Below are positions 46,901 to 58,084 of a stretch of 64,000 bases of DNA, piece after piece (position 1 is the stretch's first letter; every line of letters begins with the position of its first letter). The DNA comes from Maylandia zebra (lineage: Eukaryota > Chordata > Actinopteri > Cichliformes > Cichlidae). The translations under genes were made by a program, and so were the position numbers. A model generated the notes under the pieces. That model ran no database searches, was not told where the DNA came from, and worked only from the letters and a program-made list of their open reading frames with translations. The DNA is taken from NCBI RefSeq assembly GCF_041146795.1, contig NC_135177.1, positions 6,240,060-6,304,059 on the forward strand. The letters are read 5' to 3'.

Positions 46901-49900
46901 AAGGGTATAAAAGAAGAAAAACTAATGACATGGCCTCCTTGTTCACCTGATCTGAACCCCATTGAGAACCTGTGGTCCATCATCAAATGTGAGATTTACA
47001 AGGAGGGAAAACAGTACACCTCTCTGAACAGTGTCTGGGAGGCTGTGGTTGCTGCTGCACGCAATGTTGATGGTGAACAGATCAAAACACTGACAGAATC
47101 CATGGATGGCAGGCTTTTGAGTGTCCTTGCAAAGAAAGGTGGCTATATTGGTCGCTGATTTGTTTTTGTTTTGTTTTTGAATGTCAGAAATGTATATTTG
47201 TGAATGTGGAGATGTTATATTGGTTTCACTGGTAAAAATAAATAATTGAAATGGGTATATATTTGTTTTTTGTGAAGTTGCCTAATAATTATGCACAGTA
47301 ATAGTCACCTGCACACACAGATATCCCCCTAAAATAGCTAAAACTAAAAACAAACTAAAAACTACTTCCAAAAACATTCAGCTTTGATATTAATGAGTTT
47401 TTTGATTTCATTGAGAACATGGTTGTTGTTCAATAATAAAATTATTCCTCAAAAATATAACTTGCCTAATAATTCTGCACTCCCTATAGACAGATAGACT
47501 GGTGATCTGTCCTAGCCCCAACTTGTTAATTAAGCGCATGTGGCTGGTCATATTTCTCTGATGTACATTCATATTCCAGTCATGTCTGCTGAGTTGTGTG
47601 AGCTGGACTGTAACACTAAACTTTTCAGCAAGAATTTCAACAACCACTGATGGACCGACATAAAACAGGCCTCACCTTTATGTTAACCTTAAAGTATTCA
47701 TTAAGGTATTTGTCACATAGATATAATTACATATGAAGCAATGTCCAAACATAACTCAGTTAAAACAACAACAACAACAACAACAACAACCAATATATAC
47801 GTATGTATGTATATAGGGTGTATGGCTTATGTAAAAATGAAGATGGGTCCGGACACATAAAGAGTACAATTATTGTCTAGAATGGTAAACTCTACATTTC
47901 CAGTTTGAATTTCTGTTAACAGAAAGAGCACAAGAGCCCAGTGAGAGATTAACAATGGTGTGAATTTGCAGGCCTTGAGAGAAGTGAGTGGGAGCCAAAC
48001 CTAACATTCAACTGACCTTTTGTGTAGTTGAATGTTAAAGTTTTCTTTCTAACTTGTGTAGCTAACACACAAGTAGTGACAAGCTTGTTATAATTTATAA
48101 CTTTTTTCCTGTCAAACATTTAGCCTGACTATATGGAGCCGTAAAGAGGCTGAAAATGTAAGAAGCCACAGTCACATGTGCTGTTTCTGGACCACAGATG
48201 AGGAGTCTGTTGATGAGGATTATTCATGCTTACCGTTTTGTCTCTGACCATGAAAGCCGAGCACTGCAGACATGCCATCAGCATCTTATGAGGGTTCCAG
48301 GCAACAGAGTCGGCTCTGATGAAAAACCACAAAGCAGGAGGAGAGGTTACAACAGGAAACGATCAGCATTTCACTTTACTAAGAGGCAATGATGCCTTCA
48401 TCCGTACAGCTGCCTGTTTACCTGTGGATGCCCTTTAACAGGTGTTTATGCTTGCTGGACACCAGAGCTGCTCCTCCCCAACATGCCTGAGGAAAAAAGA
48501 GAATATTATAATAAGAAGAGCTGATTGTCAGACATGGTTACAGGAAATAAATAAATTGATTAATTAATCATAGGGCTCACATCCACATGCAGCCACAGGT
48601 TGTGCTTCTCACAGATGTCGGCAATTACATCGATGGGATCAAACGCTCCGAGCACTGTGGTTCCTGCAGTGGCGTTTACCATGAAGGGAACTGCACCCTG
48701 AACACACGCACATGAACATTTTGTTCAATAATTCTGTAACTTTAATTAAAGCCCATCACAACAGCCAGCGACTGCTCGCTCACCTCACTTTTGGCAGACA
48801 GTATTTGCTCCTCCAGAGCAGAAGGAATCATCTTCCCTCTGAAAAACACACACAGCAACTCATCATTCAGTCAGCTTACTAACTCATTTTTACCCCAGCA
48901 GACTAAGCGTCATTTTCGCTGAAACACAATGAGGTATTCCCACACCAAGTCTGGACCGTGCAATGCCAGGTCCCTCTGTAGGTGTAAACAGACGGGAGTG
49001 TGCGAGTGGCTCTTTACCTCTCATCAGATGGTATCGCGTAGACATTCTTTGTGCCAATCCCCAGCAAAGCTGCTGCTTTGGAAATGGAGTAATGACACTG
49101 AAAGAGATAAAGGAAGAATTATGCAACAATTACGGTCGTACAAAGCAGATCTAATTTCACCGCGCGACCCGTTCTTCAAAGAATCTGGTAGATTTGCAAG
49201 GCGAGCATCCCCTCAAGAGATGCAAGATTTGTCTGCTTAATCAAGCAAGTAAAACATTCATGCCAACATTCATTTGTGTTAAAGAGGCCAGAAAAGAATG
49301 TTTTGCTTATTAAGAGGGTTAGACAAAAGACAGAGAAGAGCTTCTTCTGAGACAAATTATATTTAGGATTTACTTTTAGGAAGTAAGAAAATGTGGCCAA
49401 AAAAAACAATCGGTCAAAGAATTTTTTTTGTAATGACTTTTAGAAAACGTACCTCCTGTGACGTGAACATGACCAAGCGTGGAGCTGCAGAGAGGCCGTT
49501 CTCCTTTATGTCAGGGCAGCAACGGTACCTGGCTAAGTTCACAGCATACATGTTGGACATTGAACCGCCTGGAAGTGAAAAACGTAGGAGATGTTTATTT
49601 TCTTAAGAAAAAGATATTAACATTCTACTGTGTGTCCAAAAAGGTTGTGACAAAGTGCAATGATGCACAAATCAAAGCCTTTATTTTACTGAAATATGGT
49701 GCACACAGTTCAAAACACATAATCTGTGGCGGTGTGGAAGCTTTTGTGTACACGGCATGGGCAACCTTAACAATTGTAGAGGCAGCGTAATCAGAGACAT
49801 ATACTACCACCAAGATTATCCTTATTTCTCAAAGAATCGTAATATAACACAACTGATTGACTCATTACAAGAAGTTGCTAAACTGGCTTTTCTGTAATAC

Positions 49901-52900
49901 GAACCTGTCACCCTCCCCGGATGCATTATCATGCAGCTTTTAAGCTGTTGAGCAGTTAAATTCCTGTATCAGCCAGTATAGTATAAGCATTTGGTTTTCA
50001 TCACTACAATAATTGGCTATCTTCTAAAAAATGTGCAAGGTGTTGTTAAAAGAAGAGGTGATGTCATAGTCTCATTTTTTTTTCAGTTTCATGACTTGAT
50101 ATGTTGACGTTCTTTCTCCAACTCTGGTATACCTGCTGTTATTATCTGTCGGCGATTATACCTGCATTGAAGATTCCATCTCCGCCATCCTTCCAGCCAA
50201 TCAACTCCATCATCTTCTTCAACACAGCTTCCTCCGCCAGCGTGAAGACTGGAGCCACCTCGTATGTGTACCTGATTAAAAACCAAACCAAATCTTACAA
50301 CAGTACTGAATATTGAATGATCCTGTAAGATTTCTCTACAAAGTATTTAGCTGTAAATAAGTGCAGTACTCACAGACTGGGCTTGAGAGCCTCAATAATG
50401 AAGCTTGCCACCATAGAGTAGGGCTCCATCCCAGCATACAGTTGGTTGAAGAAATGAGGATGAGCTAAAAAATATTAAAAGCTGAATCAGGCCAGGTAAG
50501 AATCAGATGAGGGCTAATCAAACATCCTGAAGTAAGTAAGTAAAATACATCAAAGTGTCATTTCTTCATTCAGAATTTACATCTTCAAGAGTTCAACACA
50601 ACTCTGCATCTTTTTTAAGTTGACTCAAAAATGGAATAACAGTATAAAGAGACACAAAGGGAGTTAAAAAAAAAATTACAAAAAAAATGAGTTTTAAAGA
50701 GACTAAAGAACAAGCAAAATTACTACAAAGACAACCAAAGAAACTACAAAAAAATCCAGTGAAATAAAAAACCTCGCCCAACACAAAACAGCTACAGAGA
50801 CATTAAAAACTCCAGCAGACTGATGTCAGAAATATAAAAGAAAAGAGGTGTCAACAGTAGAAGAGGTGCTAAATTACATTAAAGGCATGACGGACCACTA
50901 AACGACATATAGCTTCTTATGCCTGAGGCGTAACATCCCGACAACTTGTCACGTCCCGCGGATTTCCTGAGGAGCGTGAAAGGTGACCTTCCGCTTTCTT
51001 ATGCAACGCGCAGTGTTATGGATGACATCAGTAGAATTATGGTCCCCCAGTAATACACGTTCCAGCCATGTATTCCAGCCATAACTCTATCCTTATCCCT
51101 AACCCTATACCCATAACCTTCTCCCTAACTTTAACCAGCACTTTAATGACGTTAAATAGTGTTTTCGAAAGTTTAAATTTAAGTAAAATGAACGAACATG
51201 TGTAGATTGAAACGGCACTCACGTTTCCTTATTTTTCCGATCTCGTCATTTAGGGACGTGTTGGGTGCCCAGAGGTGTAATATGTTGACGATTTGTCACC
51301 TAGCATCAAATATTACGCTTTGGGAGTGAGAACATATTGTTTGTGCCTGTTTATGCCCAGGGGCCATTATCTCCTGATCTACCCATAGTTCTGATGATTG
51401 TCTGCAGGGTATTTGGCATCTGGTAGCCTGGGTTCATTAAATGTCCCTCCACATCACTGCTACAGAAACATTCAGGAAGCCACTTTCCTAAAGTGGTGTC
51501 TCTGTGTTCGGATCTCAGTTCATTAAATTTCAAACACTCACTAGTCTTGACGCTGTATCTGATGGCATCTTTGAAGCGCTGCAGGATCTCAGACTCTGAC
51601 TCTCCCCCATCTCTCAGCTCGAGGTCCAGCAGCTCTTTCAGCTGCTCGGGAGAGCGCCACTCACAAACCTGATCAGCAGGAACAAACATGTCACTGTCGA
51701 AGTCAAACAGAGCAGAATTTGCTGTCGTATAGTTACATATCCATACATTCATTGTTTACCTTTTCTCTGACGTCTGTGGCCTTTTTTATTGCATTTTCCA
51801 CAATGATGGACATGGACTGGTGAATGAAGTTCTCTGATGCGAGTACATTCACAGTGGGTCCATTCAGAGGAATATTGTCAATGATGACTGGAGAACATTT
51901 CACTGGATGACCTGGATCTGCCGGGCTTTGGACATCACTGGTTTTCTCCTCTGAATAAAGACAAATTAAATCATATGAGTTCTGACATCAGTGGCTTTCT
52001 CAAAAACTAGATACATTTTGAAAAGCTCAGCCGATGCAAATTACGTTCAAACATGACAGAAGATAAAGATAAAGAAGGCTCTCCAAAGCTTTCCTCAAAG
52101 CTGGCTGAAGTAAAAGATTGTTTGGCAAGAAAGTGCTTAACGAATGATTTAGCAATTCATCTTTTTCTTCCAATTTCCCATTTTTTTTTATTCTTAGTGT
52201 GGAACACTTCCTCGTTCAGTTGACACAGACCTTCTTCTGTAATCTGCTTTGCTGTAAGATTTTTTCTCTCTTAAAGCTGATTTCACTTCGGCACTTTACC
52301 TTCAACACTGACTTACTGAGAGAAATTTGGATAAGAGTGTTTTATCTTTCAAACACAGAAAAGAGGAGTCAGGTATCAGCCCACATTAAAACAGTATGAC
52401 ACCTTGGTATAACCATAATAGCATAATTATAACATCAACATGGTGAATACACTAAAGGAAAGGTTATAAAAGCTCTAAATCCAGTTAAGAGAACATTTTT
52501 ATTTTTACATTTCTAAATTCCAGTTAGAGTTCAATGCCCACTGCTCTGCAGGGTAGTGAAGTATGGGGTCCACCCAGTCATCACAGCTGTGGCTGTTGGG
52601 GTAAACACCCAACAGAAACTCTGCCGACAGACTTTACGCAAACACAGAAAAACACCAACAATTGCCGGTCAGCCAGAGTTGTGTTCACATTTTTTAGTCA
52701 AGTTTTAAATCCATTTCTTAAACCACGCCCCATTCCAAAGCCCTCCAAAGCCCAAAAAGGGTCCCAGAAAACAGTCACCTAAGTCAGCTGGTGCTGAGAC
52801 TGACCGCTTTCAAACACACCCTAAACAGTCTCCCAACAACCCTGTTTCCCAACAACCCTGTTTCCCTGACACCAGTAGGAGACGAATCAAAGCCGCCTCT

Positions 52901-53578
52901 CTGGAACACGGCAAAGAGGAAACTAAAAGCCAAAACAGATCAGAACATTATTGCACCTCAAAGTGAGATTAGTAATTGGCAGAATATCTCTTAACTATAG
53001 TGGATATGACACAAATTAAAACTCATATATTTTCTTTTTTTTCTCTCATTTGTCAGAATAAAAAATCCAGTATCAAAAAAAGTAACTTTCCTGGCACTTA
53101 TTTCATAGTTCAGGCGTTAAAGGGTTAACTATCAGAGACAGAAAGCAGAGAGCAGAAAGCACTGGCTTGATACTTTAATTTTACTATCTGTAATGCCAAC
53201 AAAGACCCAGAACTGTAATAGCTGGCCTCAGAGTACTCAAAGAGTCCAACACTACAGAGCACATTGAAGAAGCTGCCTGTAGCAACATGATATTTGACAT
53301 GAAATTTCATTAAGAAAGACATTAGTTAAGCATGATTGCCTTTTGCACACCTATTTGAACCAAATAGCTGGATTATCACCACTAACACAAAGCTACCACA
53401 ACCCATTAACCCTGCTATGAGTTTTATACAGTAATTTGAAAGCATTGTTATTATCATCATCATCATTATTATTATTAGAGTGCTTGGTGATTTAACACTC
53501 TTCCTGGTTGTGAAATTTAGCTCTCAATCTAAATAAAGAATAACTTCCTAAAGTCTTACCTTTGTGGTGTCCTTCCAT
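43966..53578 (-). CDS. gadl1: Acidic amino acid decarboxylase, GADL1/CSAD family, copy 2 (complete, 15 exons)
   Basis: Inverted paralog of the gene at 34287-41398, same predicted reaction class. Exons in transcript order: 53578-53560, 51950-51760, 51668-51542, 50464-50374, 50271-50162, 49568-49453, 49097-49018, 48838-48784, 48697-48581, 48486-48422, 48315-48234, 45476-45277, 44508-44457, 44335-44246, 44139-43966. All have GT/AG borders, 1569 nt, 522 residues. Every exon equals copy 1 in length except exon 2 (191 against 179 nt). PLP Lys is K334 in [16 protein letters not shown] and LWLHVDACWGG are present. Odd: the family motif IFNPGGS reads IFNAGGS here, a Pro-to-Ala change at the exon 5/6 join, and the N-terminus ([14 protein letters not shown]) shares little with copy 1. 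Intron 11 is enlarged by an intact Tc1-like element; intron 1 has an old LINE fragment. No stop or shift, so probably functional. Confidence 0.92.
45924..47486 (+). mobile_element. Complete Tc1-like DD37E transposon in intron 11 of gadl1 copy 2
   Basis: 1563-bp element flanked by TA (45922-45923 and 47487-47488). Outer inverted ends: AGGGAGTGCAGAATTATTAG at 45925 and its near-exact reverse complement ending at 47486. Inner copies of the motif lie at about 46102-46124 (GTGCATAATTATTAGGCAAC) and 47277-47298 inverted. Each end thus has two repeats, an IR/DR layout as in Sleeping Beauty relatives. It carries one intact transposase frame. It lies opposite to the host gene and appears not to disturb splicing. 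Confidence 0.92.
46142..47158 (+). CDS. Tc1-like transposase, 338 aa, DD37E
   Basis: Cut-and-paste transposase of the Tc1/mariner superfamily. The N-terminal ~1-110 has two helix-turn-helix-like regions for terminal-repeat binding ([20 protein letters not shown] and [13 protein letters not shown]). Catalytic residues are D144 in LWTDEMRV, D237 in FMQDNAPSH and E275 in DLNPIENLW. The second Asp and the Glu are separated by 37 residues, where ordinary fish Tc1 has 34. A glycine-rich stretch GGGGV follows ~176. Length is normal for the superfamily. No stop or shift, and both ends are present, so it may be active or recently so. A DD37E group called TRT is known from fish, as I recall; membership should be checked. 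Confidence 0.92.
   Translation: MGQKKDLTGSEKSKIVRYLAEGCSSLKIAKLLKRDHRTIKRFIQNSQQGRKKHVEKPRRQITAHELRKVKRAAAKMPLATSLAIFQSCNITGVPKSTRCAILRDMAKVRKAERRPPLNKTHKLKRQDWAKKYLKTDFSKVLWTDEMRVSLDGPDGWARGWIGKGQRAPVRLRRQQGGGGVLVWAGIIKDELVGPFRVEDGVKLNSQSYCQFLEDTFFKQWYRKKSASFKKNTIFMQDNAPSHASKYSTAWLARKGIKEEKLMTWPPCSPDLNPIENLWSIIKCEIYKEGKQYTSLNSVWEAVVAAARNVDGEQIKTLTESMDGRLLSVLAKKGGYIGR
47764..47790. repeat. (AAC)n microsatellite
   Basis: Nine tandem AAC units in intron 11 of gadl1 copy 2, followed by a short GTAT-rich run. Confidence 0.9.
50930..51335. repeat. Possible MITE-like repeat in intron 3 of gadl1 copy 2
   Basis: CG-richer than its surroundings. It has similar blocks near both edges, GTAACATCCCGACAACTTGT and GTAATATGTTGACGATTTGT, in direct orientation. 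A run of CCTAA-like units lies at about 51089-51130. I cannot assign a family or exact ends. Confidence 0.35.
52531..52700 (+). mobile_element. LINE reverse-transcriptase C-terminal fragment in intron 1 of gadl1 copy 2
   Basis: Plus-strand frame reads [15 protein letters not shown], then [20 protein letters not shown] and CRSARVV. This resembles the end of a LINE polyprotein, where LYGSEIWGP, HP.E.LH..FCK and NTPN..CRAELG are usual. Downstream sequence is too decayed to follow. Confidence 0.5.
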
Positions 53579-53632
53579 GTTGTTCTCATACAGGTGTACT
53601 GTGATGCTGTGTAATTACCGCATCGTGCCTCG

Positions 53633-53640
53633 TATTTATA
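53633..53640 (-). promoter_or_regulatory. TATA box of gadl1 copy 2
   Basis: TATAAATA on the minus strand, 54 bp before the ATG at 53578. The leader contains CAGCATCACAG, as does the copy 1 leader, so the promoter was part of the duplicated unit. Confidence 0.65.
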
Positions 53641-55092
53641 TCATTCACTGCCACCTACTGACGCTACGCCCACAGGTTGCACCATGTCTGATGATTACTT
53701 CTGGTACGTTTCCATTAAGACTCCACAGGTCTGTGTTCAGAGAGGAAAATTCCACCAATTCGTTTTCTCCAAGTGCTCGAGGAAGCTTGCGAAACCTGCA
53801 ACATCCACAGAACGTATCCTAACATTTCCAGCCGTTTTATGCTTTCATTTTTGTTATTCATGCTCCACAGTCCCGAGGTTTGGGGCATTTTCCTGTTGGA
53901 GCACCCGACCAGCATCCACTGGAGTCAGCCACTGTTTCTAAAAGTGGGCTAGTACCCACTGCTTTATTAGTCCACGTTGATAAAGCAGAGTATAGAGCAG
54001 GGACTCTACTCCAGCTGTTCTAGCAGTGGTGAAGCCACTTCCTTCTTTTCAAGCTCTTATGACTCAACTGGATAACTGAGAACTTACACGGAGATAGGAG
54101 GTTTTTGACATGCATTTAGCATATTTAAGCATAATTTAGTCATGGAAGGATTTACTCTACTGTATTTTTAGTTTATTTTTACTTCTTTTTTTTAATTGTT
54201 TACACGTTCAGCTCTATCGGATGAATACATCAGTAGGAGTGTTGAAGTAATATTGAGACTTGAGCTGAGTCAGTTTGTACAGTTTGTGCACTGGAGTCAA
54301 ATTTCTGTTTTGTAATTGTCTTCTCAGCAGCCTCGAGTTACATGACTCACCTCTCGAAGAACAGAATGTATATGGAGATCGTCATGTTGTGGAAAAATCT
54401 ACTGTGCAAAATCCAGGACAATTAAAAGCAATTCCTTCAAATGTCAGCACAAAAGACAGTGTTATGTAATGAAAGTGTAACTAACATGCAAATCAGTTGT
54501 TTAAACCATGTCCATAATTTACTTCTTAACCATAAATTATGTGACAGATTGTGCATTGTTGTTTACAGGAATATGCTGATTGTCACATGCTATCTCAAAT
54601 GTTATGGTTTCTTAGGGTGTTTTGACAGAGCAGTAAAACATTTGTCTGTCAAAAAGGAGAACATGCGTTCTACACAAAGCAATCAAAAGATTCTTATCAG
54701 AAGCGTTATTAATCCACTCAGTTTTACAGGAATCACTCCTGATTCATTAGAATTGACTTTGCACTTCCTGCTAAATTATGTCACCTCATGAGTCCCATTC
54801 TGTCGAAACTGGAGGATTTAAGCAAAGCTGCCCATCCATGAATTCTCTTTTTTCAGTGTCTTTTTATTGCATAAGCAACATTTGCATTTTTTCCAGCTGC
54901 TGTGAGTGGGTGGGACCATCACTGTACAGCGCCCAGGCATCATGCGCTGGACAGAAAGGAGGCTTCCATATTTACACATCTTAGATTGAGGCCTAGCAGA
55001 GTATCTGACCATTACCTTACTTAAAAAATGACACTCATACACAAACACACATTTTCCCTAAAAACATCATATCATATGGAAATTTCTCTTTT

Positions 55093-56060
55093 TTTTTACC
55101 ACACAGATTGAAATGTGAAAACAGAAGAACTGTAGATTAGAAACTTGATTTAAAGAAAGACATCTGCTAGTTTCTAAAACTCTGTTTATTTAGAATGTGG
55201 CTAAAATGGTGATTTGCCAGTTACTTGGTGCATGTTAAAAGATTATGAAATAATGAAAGTTGTTGCAAAATTTAGACGCTGCTCCCTCCAAAATGTGGTC
55301 ACATCTAGGTTTAAATTAAGATCAGGGAAACAATGAAAAAAAGCACCAATCAGATGATCAGAGAGGCCGACTGCTACAGTGAGAGTCAACAGTTCACCTA
55401 TGATGCACTCTAATATGATTTTACATGACTTACTTATCTGGATGCTGAGAGGCAAGACAACAGTGAACAGAGGTGTTGTTAGGATCTTGATATGCTGATA
55501 GATGTTTTCCTGATAGTGGCAACAGTTTTAGGCTCTTCAGAGTGAAATAAAATTTCACAGCATGAAATTATAACAAACATTTTTTTTTTTTTAAAAAGGA
55601 TCCAAGTTAAATGTAACTGAACGAGAGTCGTCGCAATAGCATCAGGAAACACTGTCTTTCGCTGGTTTGTCACTCAGGTTAGTTTTGCAGCTTATTTTTC
55701 ACCCACCTGCTTGTCGGCACCTCACCTGCACTGGCTCCACCCCACAGTTGGAGACAGTTAGGTCTTTGTCTATGTCAGTGGGTCTGTTCAGGAGAGTGAC
55801 ACACTCGCACTGTATCAGTTGGCCTCTGATCATCTGATTGGTACAGGTGTTTCCTGATCTTAATTTAAATACAGATGTGATAACATTTTGGAGGAAACAG
55901 CATCTAAATTTTGTAGCAGTATCTTTTAATAAGCACAAGGTCACCAACAAACCATCAATATAGCCATATGCTAAATAAACAGAGTTCTTCTTTTAAATCA
56001 AATTTCTAATCTGCACTTGGTCTTGCAGATCTTCTGTTTTAACATTTAGATCTGGATGCT
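55093..56060. repeat. Long imperfect palindrome (inverted repeat)
   Basis: The left arm, about 55093-55395, matches the reverse complement of the right arm, about 55805-56060. Shared blocks in the left-arm sense include CTCTGTTTATTTAG, CTCCAAAATGT, AAATTAAGATCAGG and CCAATCAGATGATCAGAG. By eye the arms are about 75-80% identical, with a non-matching loop of roughly 410 bp. Probably two inverted copies of an old repeat or a foldback element. Confidence 0.8.
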
Positions 56061-56669
56061 AAAAAAGAAAAAGAAAAATCCTTATTAGAGGTAAGAAGTA
56101 CAAAGCTACTGTTAAATCTAAATGGCAGCTAAACCAAAAAATTATTTTAGGTTTGTCTTTCCATAAATGCTCTACAAATCTTAATTCTGCTCATGTCGTG
56201 GCTACATTTCAGATACATTCCAATACATCAGGTATTATTACTTATTTTTATTTTATTTATTTCTTTTGGATTTTATCCTTAAAGCTCTTTTTGTACCTGT
56301 GTATTTTTTAATTGCTGTTTTATGGTACAGCTTTACTCTTGCCATGAAAGTTTTTCAGGAATGATCTTGTCTGGAGAATCCTAAAGGCACAAATCAGATT
56401 TAGATCCCCGTCAAGTGGCTAAATTTGGTACTGCACTATATAGCTACACTGTATTAACCCTGTAAAGCATGTCAATACCGCCCACCCCCCACACTCTAAA
56501 ATCTCCCATGAGCAATCATTGTAATATTTAATTAGTAAAAGACAAACAGGTTGTTTATTTTTCTTAATTTATGTTTCTTACTCATATTGAAATATATATT
56601 TATCTTTTGTCCCATACTGAGGAGTATAGTTTTGGTTATACTTAATTCTTTTAATGTTATCAGCACTTC

Positions 56670-56870
56670 CGCAGCTAGTGGAGTGCTGATTTTGGCTTGT
56701 TTTGCAGTCACGTGACCTGAGCACCCACTGTCATGAGCTCCTCTGTATATCAAAGTCAAATGTGAGGCCATCTGTCTGGCAGATAAAGCTTGCCCAGAAA
56801 TGGGTCATGTAACACAACAATGAGCCCAATGATCCCACAGCAGCAAATCTAACAAAAACTAAGCTCATTG
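56670..56870 (+). mobile_element. Tc1-like transposase fragment
   Basis: GGAGTGCTGATTTTGGCTTG begins a block of about 200 bp that matches a fish Tc1 transposase as I know it. Broken frames show a VRPSV-like LADKA region and then a MGHVTQQ block ahead of the second catalytic Asp (live form WVMQQDNDPKH). Truncated on both sides. Confidence 0.6.
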
Positions 56871-58084
56871 TCTCTTAACTGATAATTTAAATACCTTAAA
56901 CAAGCTCTCCTAACTTTCCTTTATAAAGTCCATTCATAATGACTTCTATCACTGGCAATGACACTTATTTATTCAGGAATTGGACTGCCTGGGCGAGCTC
57001 TGTAGGATCCAGGTATTGCCTCATGCTGCCAGTAGTGACACTGACCCTAGCCAAATGCAGAAAGCATTCCTATTTTAAGGGTTGTCTCGTTGTTGCCCCT
57101 CTAGTGGACCTGTTGTTAATTTAATTAACACCAAAGCAGCTAAAACTGATTAACAGCCCCCTCTGCTACTTCACTGACCCCATCAATATCCCACAGTTTT
57201 AACTGACCTGATGCTGAACTCTGATTAGAAAGTTTTCTATTCATTTTTTGGAGCAGTGTATAAAGTGCAATTCAAATTTACTTCAGTAAAGTTTACGGAG
57301 TTCACGTGACTTATCCAAATGCAAAATAAACAAATTAGGATAGATCATTAATACAAATTTACTTTTTAAACCACCTGTTCATGTCGTGTTTCAAAGAAAA
57401 CAAAATAATACCATTTTACATGGTGAATAATTTGGTTAATGATTCATGTTCACCATATTAATCTTGCATCCCAGTTTAATAAGAAACAGGACGTCACCAT
57501 AGACAAAAAGTATTTCCTCTGTTTTATATTCATGTTTATTCTGAGTCGAGTTTCTGCCAGTTTGTCAATAGTTTGTGATATCATGCAACTGAAACCATAA
57601 AAGCCTGATCACACCTTCACTTAACTGTACATCTTTAGCGCCTGAAACTGAACTAGAAAGGAGGGAAGCAGCTCACCACAAACTGCTTCCTGTGTTTCGA
57701 TAGTAAGATTTTCACAGATTCCGCAGAGTGCAACTGCACAGCGCCCAAATGTGGCAAATGAATGAATATGGCTCATTAGTTGTAAAGGTCACTCTCCATC
57801 ACTTCATTAATTACCCTAATAGCTGTTAAAACATGTAATGTGGGATTAGTACAATGAATAATGGCATGCTCATTTAAGCATGTGATCACTCGTTTCATAT
57901 GAGAGACTATTCACAGTGTTCCTGCGAGCTCTAATACGCTAGATCATATTTTAGGACCTGGCTATCTTATGGTTATAGTGAAATGCAAAACTTAAAGATA
58001 GTGGAAGCAAGACATAATTTAATGAACAAATGCTGAGGGTTAAAGCCTACTCTTGCCTATAAGTTTATGAACCTGATGTATCTT

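Noticed and set aside
55699-55950. 83-codon Cys-containing minus-strand frame
   Set aside because: Falls in the palindrome arm, has no recognised family, and its counterpart arm is not conserved as protein.
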